This document shows, one piece after another, positions 8,004-16,291 of a DNA stretch of 64,000 nt (its first letter is position 1; the number at the start of each line of letters is the position of its first letter). The notes under the pieces are model-generated. The model made no database searches. It worked only from the letters and a program-made list of their open reading frames with translations, and was not told the DNA's origin. This DNA is from Aurantiacibacter sp. D1-12 (GTDB lineage: Bacteria > Pseudomonadota > Alphaproteobacteria > Sphingomonadales > Sphingomonadaceae): NCBI RefSeq assembly GCF_028858515.1, contig NZ_JAPJZJ010000004.1, positions 162,452-226,451 of the forward strand, read 5' to 3'. Made by a program: the position numbers and the translations under genes.

Positions 8004-9032
8004 ATGCACGGATCTATCCACCTTTTTGACCGCTTGCCGCAGGTCAATGCCAGCGAGAAGGCTGATGGCTGTACCGCGCGTTCTCCCGTGCGTGACAACC
8101 CTTTGGTCGGGCTGATCCGCAATGCACGCAGCCATCGCAACCTGCGCGGCGAGGCTGCTTCCCACATTCCGGAAGGAGTGTTGCTGCGCCTGCCCGAGAA
8201 GCGCAGCGAGCTGCCCGGTATTCTGGCCGAATTTGCCGAGCGCCAGGTTGATTGCATTGCCATTGATGGTGGTGACGGGACCGTGCGCGATGTACTTACT
8301 TGCGGTACCAGCGTGTTCGGCGATTGCTGGCCGACGTTGATGGTGGTGCCCAACGGTAAAACCAATGCGCTCGCGCTTGATTTGGGGCTGCCTACTGACT
8401 GGACGCTCGCCGATGCCATTGCGGCATTGCGTGCCGGCAATGTGGCGCGTCGCCATCCTTTGGTCATCAGCTTGCGGGACAATCCGCAGGCGCAGGTGCG
8501 TGGTTTCATCATGGGGGCCGGCGTGTTCAATCGCTGTATTGCTCTGGGCCAGCGCTCGCACGATCTTGGCGCATTTAACGGAGCTGCCATTGGCGTCACT
8601 GCGGTGTGGAGCGTGATGCAAGCACTGCTGGGTAGCGCGACCAACCCCTGGCGTAAGGGGACCCATATGTCGGTGCGCCAGGGCGATGGTCGCGAGGTGC
8701 CGCATTATGGCGGTCTGCCTGCGAATGAGCGCTATCTGCTGTTCGCCTCGACGCTCAAAGAGTTTCCTGCAGGGCTCGATCCATTCCGTGGCAGGGAAGA
8801 GCCTCTCTGCATGGCGGTGCTTGATAATCCGCGTCGCGGCTTGCTGCTGCGGATCGCATCTTTGATGCGCGGCACCGCGAGCGAAGCCATGCTGAAACGG
8901 GGCGGCCACGTTGTCGGCGACACGACGATGGAGCTCGATATCGCGGAGAGCTTCATCCTTGATGGCGAAGCATTTCCATCGGGGTATTACCAGATCAGCG
9001 CCGGCGCACCGCTGCATTTTGTTGTTGCCTGA
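8004..9032 (+). CDS. diacylglycerol/lipid kinase catalytic domain protein (possibly ceramide kinase-like)
   Basis: 342 residues. The DAGK_cat nucleotide-binding signature IDGGDGTVRDVL lies near residue 92, followed by VPNGKTNALALDLG, as in DgkB/YegS lipid kinases. After an N-terminal leader (VGLIRNARSHRN, the family's first strand) the protein ends in the beta-sandwich lipid-binding half. It would phosphorylate a lipid alcohol, diacylglycerol to phosphatidate, or ceramide, since sphingomonads make sphingolipids and the Caulobacter ceramide kinase has this fold. The ATG at 8004 has AAGG upstream. A Tam41-like gene follows 24 bases downstream, suggesting a two-step pathway. Confidence 0.85.
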   Translation: MHGSIHLFDRLPQVNASEKADGCTARSPVRDNPLVGLIRNARSHRNLRGEAASHIPEGVLLRLPEKRSELPGILAEFAERQVDCIAIDGGDGTVRDVLTCGTSVFGDCWPTLMVVPNGKTNALALDLGLPTDWTLADAIAALRAGNVARRHPLVISLRDNPQAQVRGFIMGAGVFNRCIALGQRSHDLGAFNGAAIGVTAVWSVMQALLGSATNPWRKGTHMSVRQGDGREVPHYGGLPANERYLLFASTLKEFPAGLDPFRGREEPLCMAVLDNPRRGLLLRIASLMRGTASEAMLKRGGHVVGDTTMELDIAESFILDGEAFPSGYYQISAGAPLHFVVA

Positions 9033-9056
9033 TCGGCCAGGTCCCCGGGTGCATTG

Positions 9057-9947
9057 ATGGCCCTTTCTGAGCGCATCGAAACATCGCTGGCGCGGCGGGT
9101 TGATCCTGCCATTTCCGCTTTCGCAGCCCGGCTGGGCAAGGAAGCAGGCGCGCTCGCTGTGCTGTTTTACGGATCGAATCTACGCACCGGATCGCTTGAG
9201 GGTGTGATCGATTTTTATGTGCTGCTGCCGGGCACGGCGGAAACCGGAATGTGGCCCACCGTTTCCTATCGCGAGTGGGAGCATGAAGGTGAAACGCTAC
9301 GTGCCAAGATTGCCACGATGACGCTGGCGAAGTTCGGGCTGGCAGCCTCCGGGCAATCGCGCGACACCACGATCTGGGCGCGGTTCGTGCAGCCAAGTGC
9401 ACTTGTCTGGAGCCGTGACGATGAATCGGCAGAAAACGTCGCCACTGCGGTTCTGGGCGCTTGCGTCACCGCCGCCAAGCTCGCCGTTGCGGTGGGTCCG
9501 GACCAAGGGGAGGAGTGGGATTTCTGGCGCTCGCTGTTTCGCGCGACCTACAAGGCGGAGCTTCGCGTCGAAAAGCCCGGACGCGAGAACTCGATCCTTG
9601 AACTCAACGCCGACCACTTCGACGGATTGCTGCCCGATGCTCTTGCGCATGCCGGAGTGGACTTTGCACCACAAGGGCACATCATTGTTCCGAAGATGGG
9701 TGCGCGCGAGAGGGCAGACCTGCTGGACTGGTGGAAGACGCGCCAACGGCTTGGCAAGGTCCTCAACATTGCGCGCCTGCTCCGCGCAACACGTACATTC
9801 GAAGGTGCGGGGCGCTATGCCGCGTGGAAAGTGGAGCGGCACACCGGTGTGAAAGTGGAAGTAACGCCCTGGCGTGAAAAACACCCGGTGCTTGCCGCGC
9901 CGGGTGTTCTTTTCAAAGTCTGGCGCGCCAAACGTCGCGCCGACTGA
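9057..9947 (+). CDS. Tam41-like CDP-lipid synthase (putative CTP:phosphatidate cytidylyltransferase)
   Basis: 296 residues from ATG 9057 (TTG just before). Residues ~30-60 read LAVLFYGSNLRTG...GVIDFYVLLP, resembling the YGSGV...MLDF nucleotidyltransferase signature of mitochondrial Tam41/Mmp37. The middle (about 140-205) also follows Tam41: an alanine-rich helix after AENVATAV, WDFWRSLFRATYKAELRVEKPGRE in the place of DLFxxIAGLSYxGDxR, then a conserved-style N-x-x-x-F near ELNADHFDGLL. Tam41 makes CDP-diacylglycerol from phosphatidate and CTP. It directly follows a lipid kinase gene, which would supply the phosphorylated lipid. The homology is by eye and the substrate (phosphatidate or ceramide phosphate) is inference. 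Confidence 0.6.
   Translation: MALSERIETSLARRVDPAISAFAARLGKEAGALAVLFYGSNLRTGSLEGVIDFYVLLPGTAETGMWPTVSYREWEHEGETLRAKIATMTLAKFGLAASGQSRDTTIWARFVQPSALVWSRDDESAENVATAVLGACVTAAKLAVAVGPDQGEEWDFWRSLFRATYKAELRVEKPGRENSILELNADHFDGLLPDALAHAGVDFAPQGHIIVPKMGARERADLLDWWKTRQRLGKVLNIARLLRATRTFEGAGRYAAWKVERHTGVKVEVTPWREKHPVLAAPGVLFKVWRAKRRAD
9876..9913 (-). terminator. terminator for the DUF2141 gene, embedded in the 3' end of the Tam41-like gene
   Basis: AACACCCGG (9880-9888) pairs perfectly with CCGGGTGTT (9900-9908) around an 11-base loop. On the minus strand it runs into a T-rich tail (GTTTTTCA), fitting a terminator 40 bases past the stop of the convergent DUF2141 gene. On the plus strand the tail is CTTTTC, so it may work both ways although it lies within the last codons of the plus-strand gene. 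Confidence 0.65.
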
Positions 9948-9950
9948 TCA

Positions 9951-10439
9951 TTACATGTAGCGCATCCGGATAGACATCGACTTCACTTCGCGTCCGATCG
10001 AAAAGCGCGTGCGGCTGATGCTTGGGCGGCCAAGATTGAAGATGTTGATGCTCGGATTGTTCGACATGCCACCGCCATCGGTGCGTATGTCGGTGCGCCC
10101 GTTCCCGTTCACGTCGTGCCGGATCGCAATGGCATAGTTGCCGGTTGCCGGGACCGGCATGCAGACCTGCATGCTGCCGGCACGGGCAGGCACTTCAATG
10201 CGGTTGAGCCAGCGGCCACGCTCCAGCCAGTCGGCATCGGTGCCTGGATAAAGCTGCACACGCAGCGTGCCGCGCGACGCCTCGATTTCGGTGATGTTGA
10301 TCCACACCGCCGGGCCGCTGCCACGGCAAGGCGTCACCGAGTGGCGGAGTTCCTGTCGGAATTCCTGCGCTGCTGCGGGCGCGGCGAGGCCAAGCGCTGC
10401 AGCCGCCACGCCGGCGAGGGTAAGAATTCGGTTCGTCAT
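9951..10439 (-). CDS. exported DUF2141 domain protein (copy 2)
   Basis: 162 residues with a signal peptide (ILTLAGVAAAALGLAAPAAAQ, cleavage about residue 25). The mature domain follows DUF2141: GTLRVQLYP, a NYAIAIRHDVNGNGRTD acidic loop, and a basic end ...SMSIRMRYM, matching the MRYML ending of copy 1 at 2189. It has an additional ~25-residue segment before the domain with a cysteine (TPCRGSG), and a second cysteine (MQVCMP) that could form a disulfide. Convergent with the Tam41-like gene, with the shared hairpin at 9876-9913. Function unknown; periplasmic. Confidence 0.82.
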   Translation of the reverse strand: MTNRILTLAGVAAAALGLAAPAAAQEFRQELRHSVTPCRGSGPAVWINITEIEASRGTLRVQLYPGTDADWLERGRWLNRIEVPARAGSMQVCMPVPATGNYAIAIRHDVNGNGRTDIRTDGGGMSNNPSINIFNLGRPSISRTRFSIGREVKSMSIRMRYM

Positions 10440-10681
10440 AATACTGCCTGTTCAATTCGGGCCGGAGCCATGAAATGCCACCATCCTATTCGTCGACCAG
10501 CGCGAAAAGGTGACATTACACTTTCCGGTAATTGCGCCAATCTTTGCAGCAATTCCACTTAACCGCGGCTGAAGCAGTCAAACATCTCCCCGGAATGGAG
10601 AGTTTTCCCCGTATAAGGGTGTAAAATCGTCTCCGCGTGCTTGAGGCGCGAATCGCGCATCTTTAACTGTATTCGCCAACC

Positions 10682-11347
10682 ATGGCCCGTCCGCTTATCT
10701 CGCCCTCGATCCTTTCCGCCGACTTTGCGAAGCTCGGTGAAGAGGTGCGCGCGATTGACGAGGCAGGTTGCGACTGGGTGCATGTCGATGTGATGGACGG
10801 GCATTATGTGCCCAATCTCACCATCGGGCCTGATGTGGTGAAGGCGCTGCGGCCGCATTCGCAAAAGACCTTCGATGTTCATTTGATGGTGTCCCCCGTT
10901 GATATGTGGGTAGAGCAATTTGCAGCTGCCGGCGCGGACATCATTACGGTTCACCCCGAGGCGGGAGCACATGTGCATCGCACTGCGCAGATGATCCGCG
11001 GGCTGGGCAAGAAGGCCGGCATTTCGCTGAATCCGGCAACGTCTGCCAACACGCTCGACTACCTGCTTGAGGGAATCGACCTCGTGCTGATCATGAGCGT
11101 CAATCCCGGCTTCGGCGGGCAGAGCTTCATATATTCGCAGCTGCGCAAGATCGAAGCGGTGCGCAAAATGATCGACAGGCAGGGCCTTGATGTCCTGATC
11201 GAAGTCGACGGCGGCGTTAATCCGGACACGGCGAGGCAATGTGTCGATGCCGGGGCGGACGTTCTGGTGGCAGGCTCTGCCACGTTCAAGGGTGGTCCGT
11301 CGCAATATGCTGCGAATATCGCCGCCTTGCGGGGAGAGGGCACGTGA
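10682..11347 (+). CDS. rpe: ribulose-phosphate 3-epimerase
   Basis: 221 residues, the standard length for this TIM-barrel enzyme, which interconverts ribulose 5-phosphate and xylulose 5-phosphate in the pentose phosphate pathway. Signatures: [15 protein letters not shown] at the N-terminus, the metal-site [22 protein letters not shown], the SVNPGFGGQ phosphate loop and EVDGGVN. The stop overlaps the GTG start of the next gene, so the two are translationally coupled. The ~240 bp upstream of it carries no gene and should hold the operon promoter. Confidence 0.97.
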   Translation: MARPLISPSILSADFAKLGEEVRAIDEAGCDWVHVDVMDGHYVPNLTIGPDVVKALRPHSQKTFDVHLMVSPVDMWVEQFAAAGADIITVHPEAGAHVHRTAQMIRGLGKKAGISLNPATSANTLDYLLEGIDLVLIMSVNPGFGGQSFIYSQLRKIEAVRKMIDRQGLDVLIEVDGGVNPDTARQCVDAGADVLVAGSATFKGGPSQYAANIAALRGEGT

Positions 11348-13185
11348 ATGCGCCGACTCTTGGCCTGAAGCGAGCCGATACTGCGAAAGGCAAAGAGGTC
11401 GACCAAAGCGCCATTCCGCTGGTCGCGGATCAGGAAGCGCTGGTTGATGATGCGGGTCCGGCGGAAGATCTGGGTTCCGACCGTGCGCTTGTCGTTACCG
11501 ATTTTGAGCCACCTTCTATCTCGGCGGGCGAGCGTTTTATGCGCATGGCCTATCGCATGGGTGTTTCGGGCAGCACACTGGTCGCGCCGTTCCGCAAACC
11601 CGCGCGTCCGCGATTGCAGGCGACCGTGGAAAGCCCGCTGCAGGGTGAGCGCGCAGCGGGCATGGCGCTGCGTGCGGGGCATTTCTATGTCTACGGGGTC
11701 AAGGCGCCTATTGCGCAGGTCGATTTCGGTCCTACTGCCAAGCACACACCGCCATTCGACCGCGTGCTCCACGGCTTTACCTGGCTCCGCGATCTGGAAG
11801 CCTGTGCGCCGCGCCAGCAATGTACTTCGGTTGCAGAACGTGTGCTGGCGGCCTGGCTGGCGGTCAACCCGAAGCCCGGCAAAGGGCCTGCTTGGAAAGT
11901 GGAGTATGCCGCGCAGCGGCAACTGGCCTGGCTGGTGCACGCGCCGCTTATTCTCTCGACCAAAGACAAGGCGCTTCGCAGCAGGGTGCTCGGCGCCTTG
12001 GAAGAAACGGCGCGCTGGCTGGACCGCAACGCGGCAAGGGCACCCGATCGGCTGGGCGAGGTTTCGGCATGGTGCGCGATCATCGCATCGGGCCTGCTGC
12101 TCCCCGAGGGCAAACCGCGCCGCCTCTTCGGAGAGGCGGGGCTGATCCGCGCATTGGGAGAACTGGTAGGCGATGATGGGGGCGTGCTTTCGCGCAGCCC
12201 GCTTGCGCAGATCCAGGCGATCGAAATGCTGGTTGAGCTATCCGCTTGCTATCGCGCCACACGGCGCGAAGTGCCCGAAGCAATCGAGACCGTGCTCTCA
12301 ATGCTGGTGCCGCCATTGCTCGCGCTGACGCACGGCGATGGCGGGCTAGGCAGCTGGCAGGGCGCGAATGCGATTCCAGCAGACAGGCTTGCGGCGCTGA
12401 TCGAAGCAAGCGGTGTGCGCGTTCGCCCGCTCAAGGAAGCGCGTGGTTGGGGTTATCAGCGTTTGTCGTCAAAGCCGGCGGTGCTGCAATTCGATGCCTC
12501 GCCGCCGCCGCTCAGCCGCCATGCACGTAATGGCTGCGCCTCGACGCTCGCGTTTGAATTCAGCCACGGCGATCACCGGCTGATCGTGAATTGCGGCGGT
12601 GCTGCAGCTGCGGGCGGACAAGTGCCGATCCGTGTCGAGCAGGGCCTGCGCGCTACAGCAGCGCATTCAACGCTGATACTGGGCGATGCCAATTCCACCG
12701 CCGTGCTGCTTGATGGGAAGCTCGGCACCGGCGTGGGCGAGGTTGAGATCGATATGCGTCCGATCAAGCTGGAGAATGGCGGTGCGCGCCGGCTGGAAGC
12801 GAGCCATGATGGCTATGCCGCCCGCTTTGGTCTGCTGCACAAGCGCATCCTGATCCTGCGCGATGACGGCAGCGAGTTGCGCGGTGAAGATGTGCTGCTG
12901 CCTTCGGGCCGAAAGGGTAAGCGCGGCAAGGTGCCATACGCTATCCGCTTCCATCTCGGTCGTCATGTCGAGGCGCGACTCAACGAAAACGGGCGCAGCG
13001 CCAGCCTGCTGTTGCCCGATGGCGCACTGTGGCAGTTCGTCACGGGTGCGGAAGCGCTCGAAATCGAAGAAAGCATGTGGATCGATGGAAACGGTCGACC
13101 GCATCCGGTACAGCAGCTGGTGATTCAGGGACTCGCCTCACGCGGGGGCGGAAACTTTGCCTGGCTGCTCAAGAAAATGGGATAA
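11344..13185 (+). CDS. heparinase II/III family protein
   Basis: 613 residues from a GTG at 11344 whose last two bases share the rpe stop (GTGA). The N-terminal ~60 residues are acidic and probably disordered. Then comes an alpha-helical barrel with [15 protein letters not shown], followed about residue 360 onward by the beta-sandwich heparinase II/III C-domain ([25 protein letters not shown], then [13 protein letters not shown], resembling the family's H-S motif). These enzymes eliminate uronic acid glycosidic bonds. In sphingomonads the rpe-heparinase-purH order is recurrent. No signal peptide is visible, which is odd for a polysaccharide lyase and leaves the substrate open. Confidence 0.85.
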   Translation: MNAPTLGLKRADTAKGKEVDQSAIPLVADQEALVDDAGPAEDLGSDRALVVTDFEPPSISAGERFMRMAYRMGVSGSTLVAPFRKPARPRLQATVESPLQGERAAGMALRAGHFYVYGVKAPIAQVDFGPTAKHTPPFDRVLHGFTWLRDLEACAPRQQCTSVAERVLAAWLAVNPKPGKGPAWKVEYAAQRQLAWLVHAPLILSTKDKALRSRVLGALEETARWLDRNAARAPDRLGEVSAWCAIIASGLLLPEGKPRRLFGEAGLIRALGELVGDDGGVLSRSPLAQIQAIEMLVELSACYRATRREVPEAIETVLSMLVPPLLALTHGDGGLGSWQGANAIPADRLAALIEASGVRVRPLKEARGWGYQRLSSKPAVLQFDASPPPLSRHARNGCASTLAFEFSHGDHRLIVNCGGAAAAGGQVPIRVEQGLRATAAHSTLILGDANSTAVLLDGKLGTGVGEVEIDMRPIKLENGGARRLEASHDGYAARFGLLHKRILILRDDGSELRGEDVLLPSGRKGKRGKVPYAIRFHLGRHVEARLNENGRSASLLLPDGALWQFVTGAEALEIEESMWIDGNGRPHPVQQLVIQGLASRGGGNFAWLLKKMG

Positions 13186-13195
13186 AGCTCAAAAG

Positions 13196-14785
13196 ATGAC
13201 TGACGTGGCAATCAAGCGGGCGCTGCTCTCGGTGTCCGACAAGACCGGCATTGTCGAACTCGCGCAGAAGCTTGCCGCTCAAGGCGTTGAGCTGGTTTCG
13301 ACCGGCGGAACGGCGCGCGCCATTCGCGATGCCGGACTGGATGTACGCGATGTTTCGGACCTGACGCAATTTCCCGAGATGATGGATGGCCGGGTGAAGA
13401 CGCTGCATCCAATGGTGCATGGCGGCCTCCTCGCAGTGCGTGACAATGCTGAGCACGCTGCCGCCATGGAAGAGCATGCCATCGGCGCGATCGATCTGGT
13501 TGTCGTCAATCTTTATCCGTTCGTGAACACCGTGATGAGCGGCGCAGATCGCGATACGATTATCGAGAATATTGATATCGGCGGGCCAAGCATGGTGCGC
13601 TCTTCGGCGAAGAACCATGCCTTCGTCACCATTGTGACCGATCCGGCCGACTATGCCACGCTGGAAAACGAAATGGCCGACAATGGCGGCGCGACAACGC
13701 TGGCGTTCCGCAAGAAAATGGCCGCGAAGGCCTTTGCGGCAACCGCAGCCTACGACAGTGCGATCAGCAGCTGGTTCGCTTTCGCCGATCAGGGTGCGCA
13801 GTTCCCTGAGGCGCTGACCGTGGCGACCAGGCTTGGCAATACCTTGCGCTATGGTGAGAACCCGCACCAGCAGGCAGCGCTTTATCTGCCCAATGGCCCA
13901 GCGAGCCCCGGCGTCCCACAGGCGAGCCAGGTGCAGGGCAAGGAGCTCTCCTACAATAACCTCAACGATGCCGATGCAGCGCTGGGTCTTGTGGCAGAAT
14001 TTCCTGCAGACAGGCCCGCCATTGTCATTGTCAAACACGCCAATCCGTGCGGTGTCGCTGTAGCCGATACATTGCTCGAAGCGTGGCAGCGGGCGCTGGC
14101 ATGCGATAGCGTCTCGGCATTCGGAGGGATCGTCGCGAGCAATGTTCCGCTCGATGCAGCCACTGCCGAGGCCATCACGCAGATCTTCACCGAAGTCGTC
14201 ATCGCACCGGGGGCGGAAGATGCCGCGAAGGCTGTGTTCGCAAGCAAGAAGAACTTGCGCCTGTTGATGCTCGATCAGCTTCCCGACCCGGCACGTCCCG
14301 GCCTGGAAATGAAGAGCATCGCTGGCGGCATGCTGTTCCAGTCGCGCGACAATGGTGTGGTCTCGGCTAGTGACCTGAAAGTCGTCACCAAGCGCCAACC
14401 GACCGAGCAAGAGGTGGCCGATGCGATGTTCGCGTGGAAGGTCGCCAAGCACGTGAAGTCGAACGCGATCGTCTATGCCAAGGATGGCGTGACCGCAGGC
14501 ATCGGCGCGGGTCAGATGAACCGCCGCGATTCTTCGCGCATTGCCGCCGTCCGCGCAGAGGAAGCGGCAGAAGCGGCGGGCTGGGATGAGTCCCGCACGG
14601 TCGGTAGCGCAGTTGCTTCGGACGCGTTCTTCCCCTTCGCTGATGGCTTGTTGAGTGCGGTTGAAGCTGGCGCGACAATGGTGATCCAGCCTGGTGGATC
14701 CATGCGCGATGAAGAGGTAATTGCCGCCGCCGACGAAGCCGGTATCGCCATGGTCTTCACCGGCATGCGGCACTTCAAGCACTAA
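13196..14785 (+). CDS. purH: bifunctional AICAR transformylase/IMP cyclohydrolase
   Basis: 529 residues, typical for PurH, which catalyses the last two steps of IMP synthesis. The IMP cyclohydrolase domain begins [14 protein letters not shown] and includes [13 protein letters not shown] and [13 protein letters not shown] (about residue 66). The transformylase domain has [24 protein letters not shown] with the catalytic histidine region, [10 protein letters not shown] and [13 protein letters not shown]. The ATG at 13196 lies 10 bases after the heparinase stop; the longer open frame starting inside that gene is not needed. Confidence 0.97.
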   Translation: MTDVAIKRALLSVSDKTGIVELAQKLAAQGVELVSTGGTARAIRDAGLDVRDVSDLTQFPEMMDGRVKTLHPMVHGGLLAVRDNAEHAAAMEEHAIGAIDLVVVNLYPFVNTVMSGADRDTIIENIDIGGPSMVRSSAKNHAFVTIVTDPADYATLENEMADNGGATTLAFRKKMAAKAFAATAAYDSAISSWFAFADQGAQFPEALTVATRLGNTLRYGENPHQQAALYLPNGPASPGVPQASQVQGKELSYNNLNDADAALGLVAEFPADRPAIVIVKHANPCGVAVADTLLEAWQRALACDSVSAFGGIVASNVPLDAATAEAITQIFTEVVIAPGAEDAAKAVFASKKNLRLLMLDQLPDPARPGLEMKSIAGGMLFQSRDNGVVSASDLKVVTKRQPTEQEVADAMFAWKVAKHVKSNAIVYAKDGVTAGIGAGQMNRRDSSRIAAVRAEEAAEAAGWDESRTVGSAVASDAFFPFADGLLSAVEAGATMVIQPGGSMRDEEVIAAADEAGIAMVFTGMRHFKH

Positions 14786-14937
14786 GGCTTCGCCGCCATT
14801 ATCGCGGAATTAACCATGCCCGGCCTATGGCAGGATGAACGCTGGGCAACGGGCAAATTCAGTCGGTCGAAAGTAACCGCTGGCTACCCATAGTCCGAAC
14901 ACAAGACGACTCGATTACACTTTCGGATTACCGCCTC

Positions 14938-15042
14938 ATGTCTCTCTTTTCTTCCGAAGCATTTCGCTCTTTCTTCCTGGGTTTCGGTGTAACCGCCATT
15001 GCATTGGCGGCGAATATCTTGCCGAACCTAGGAGGATCTTGA
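14938..15042 (+). CDS. 34-residue hydrophobic peptide overlapping msrA
   Basis: A short ORF, MSLFSSEAFRSFFLGFG then VTAIALAANILPNLGGS, forming one transmembrane helix. Its TGA overlaps the msrA ATG (TGATG), and the msrA Shine-Dalgarno AGGAGGA lies within its last codons, so msrA translation would be coupled to it. An upstream TTACAC/TTTCGGATTA region could hold a promoter. It is shorter than common gene-calling cutoffs. The overlap and membrane helix support a real coding sequence; function unknown. Confidence 0.55.
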   Translation: MSLFSSEAFRSFFLGFGVTAIALAANILPNLGGS

Positions 15043-15719
15043 TGCCAGCAAAGCCGTTTCTAGCAGCCATCACACTGGGCCTGGGCGCCCTCACTATCCC
15101 CGCCACTACCGTCTCCGCCGAAGAGGTATTTGACGCGCCGGTCGCATCGCGCCAGGCCAATGAGCGCGGATTGCAGACCGCTATTTTCGCAGGCGGATGC
15201 TTCTGGGGCATTGAAGCCGTGTTCAGCCATACGCGTGGAGTGACCAGCGCGGTTTCCGGCTATCATGGCGGGACTGCAGCCAATGCCACCTACGCCCGCG
15301 TTTCGGGCGGTTTCACGCGCCATGCCGAAGCGGTCCGCGTGACCTATGATCCCTCAGTTGTGCGCTATGACCAGCTGTTGCAGATTCTATTCTCGGTCGG
15401 TGCTGATCCGACTTTACTGAACCGTCAGGGTCCGGACCGCGGGGCGCATTACCGATCCGCGATTGTGCCAGTAACGTCGGAGCAACGCGCGGTCGCACAG
15501 GCCTATCTTCGCCAGATGGAGCGTTCCGGTGTGTGGGATGATCCCATCGTTGTGCGGATCGAGGACTACCAACGCTTCTATGAAGCCGAAGAATACCACC
15601 AGGACTATCTCCTGCGAAATCCCGATAGCGGCTACATCCGCCGCTGGGATATGCCCAAGGTTCGCGCGCTTCAGGCGGAGTTCCCCGGTCTTTACAGGTC
15701 TCGCTTCCGTACGGGCTGA
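15042..15719 (+). CDS. msrA: exported peptide-methionine (S)-S-oxide reductase MsrA
   Basis: 225 residues from ATG 15042. Residues 1-26 form a signal peptide (AITLGLGALTIPATTVSAEE), then the MsrA core with the catalytic FAGGCFWGIEAVF about residue 50, SGYHGG, HAEAVRVTYDP and the HQDYL motif. It reduces methionine-S-sulfoxide in proteins. The signal peptide places it in the periplasm, unlike the usual cytoplasmic MsrA. An exported MsrB is encoded at 30206-30706, so the periplasm could repair both epimers. Translationally coupled to the small upstream peptide. Confidence 0.93.
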   Translation: MPAKPFLAAITLGLGALTIPATTVSAEEVFDAPVASRQANERGLQTAIFAGGCFWGIEAVFSHTRGVTSAVSGYHGGTAANATYARVSGGFTRHAEAVRVTYDPSVVRYDQLLQILFSVGADPTLLNRQGPDRGAHYRSAIVPVTSEQRAVAQAYLRQMERSGVWDDPIVVRIEDYQRFYEAEEYHQDYLLRNPDSGYIRRWDMPKVRALQAEFPGLYRSRFRTG

Positions 15720-15755
15720 TTGCCGTTTGCTGTGGGTGACACTATGTTACCCGCC

Positions 15756-16217
15756 ATGGCTACACATGCACACCACGAACATTCGGGCGACAAGCTGATT
15801 GAAGAGGCCGCATCGGTGCTGACCGAGGCTGGCGAACAATGGACCGCCATGCGCGAAGACGTGTTCCGTGTGCTGGCTGATCAGCCGCGCCCGGCGAGCG
15901 CCTATGACATTGCCGAAGACGTCGGGAAGGTTCGCGGCAAGCGTGTAGCGGCCAACAGTGTCTATCGCATTCTCGACCTGTTCGTTCGCACCAACCTAGC
16001 CAACCGGATCGAAAGCGCGAATGCGTATCTCGTCAACACGCACCCGGGTTGCCGCCATGACTGTGTGTTCGTGATTTGCGACGATTGCGGGCAGGCCGAC
16101 CATTTTGATGATGACAAGGTGACCAACACCCTGCGTGATGCCGGCAAGGCACACGGATATTCCAATGTACGCCCAGTGGTGGAGCTACGCGGACTGTGCC
16201 GTGACTGCGCTGGCTGA
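15756..16217 (+). CDS. Fur-family metalloregulator, probably Zur
   Basis: 153 residues from ATG 15756 (ATG 15744 possible). A histidine-rich N-terminus (THAHHEHSG) precedes the winged helix (REDVFRVLADQ...SAYDIAEDVG...VAANSVYRILDLF) and the dimerisation domain with the structural zinc cysteines CDDCG and CRDCAG, plus HDCVFVICDDC. The sequence style, with RVAANSVYRILDLF, fits Zur rather than Fur or PerR; Zur represses zinc uptake when zinc is plentiful. No obvious palindromic Zur box is visible before it. It sits 36 bases after msrA. Confidence 0.8.
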   Translation: MATHAHHEHSGDKLIEEAASVLTEAGEQWTAMREDVFRVLADQPRPASAYDIAEDVGKVRGKRVAANSVYRILDLFVRTNLANRIESANAYLVNTHPGCRHDCVFVICDDCGQADHFDDDKVTNTLRDAGKAHGYSNVRPVVELRGLCRDCAG

Positions 16218-16291
16218 GCTGCGGCCAGTTGTGCAAATTCATCGATAAACCGTTCATCGACAGGCCACAAAATGCGGTGTAGAGCAGTCCA

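Noticed and set aside
13169..14782. A 537-codon open frame antisense to purH
   Set aside because: It lies wholly within purH on the other strand, has no recognisable domain, and its openness is explained by the high-GC codon bias of purH.
14786..14830. A CtrA box at GAATTAACCATGCCC after purH
   Set aside because: Only one half-site is present; the position of the second reads CGGC.
15700..15756. A Zur or Fur box upstream of the Fur-family gene
   Set aside because: The short AT-containing stretch GACACTATGTTAC has no convincing inverted repeat.
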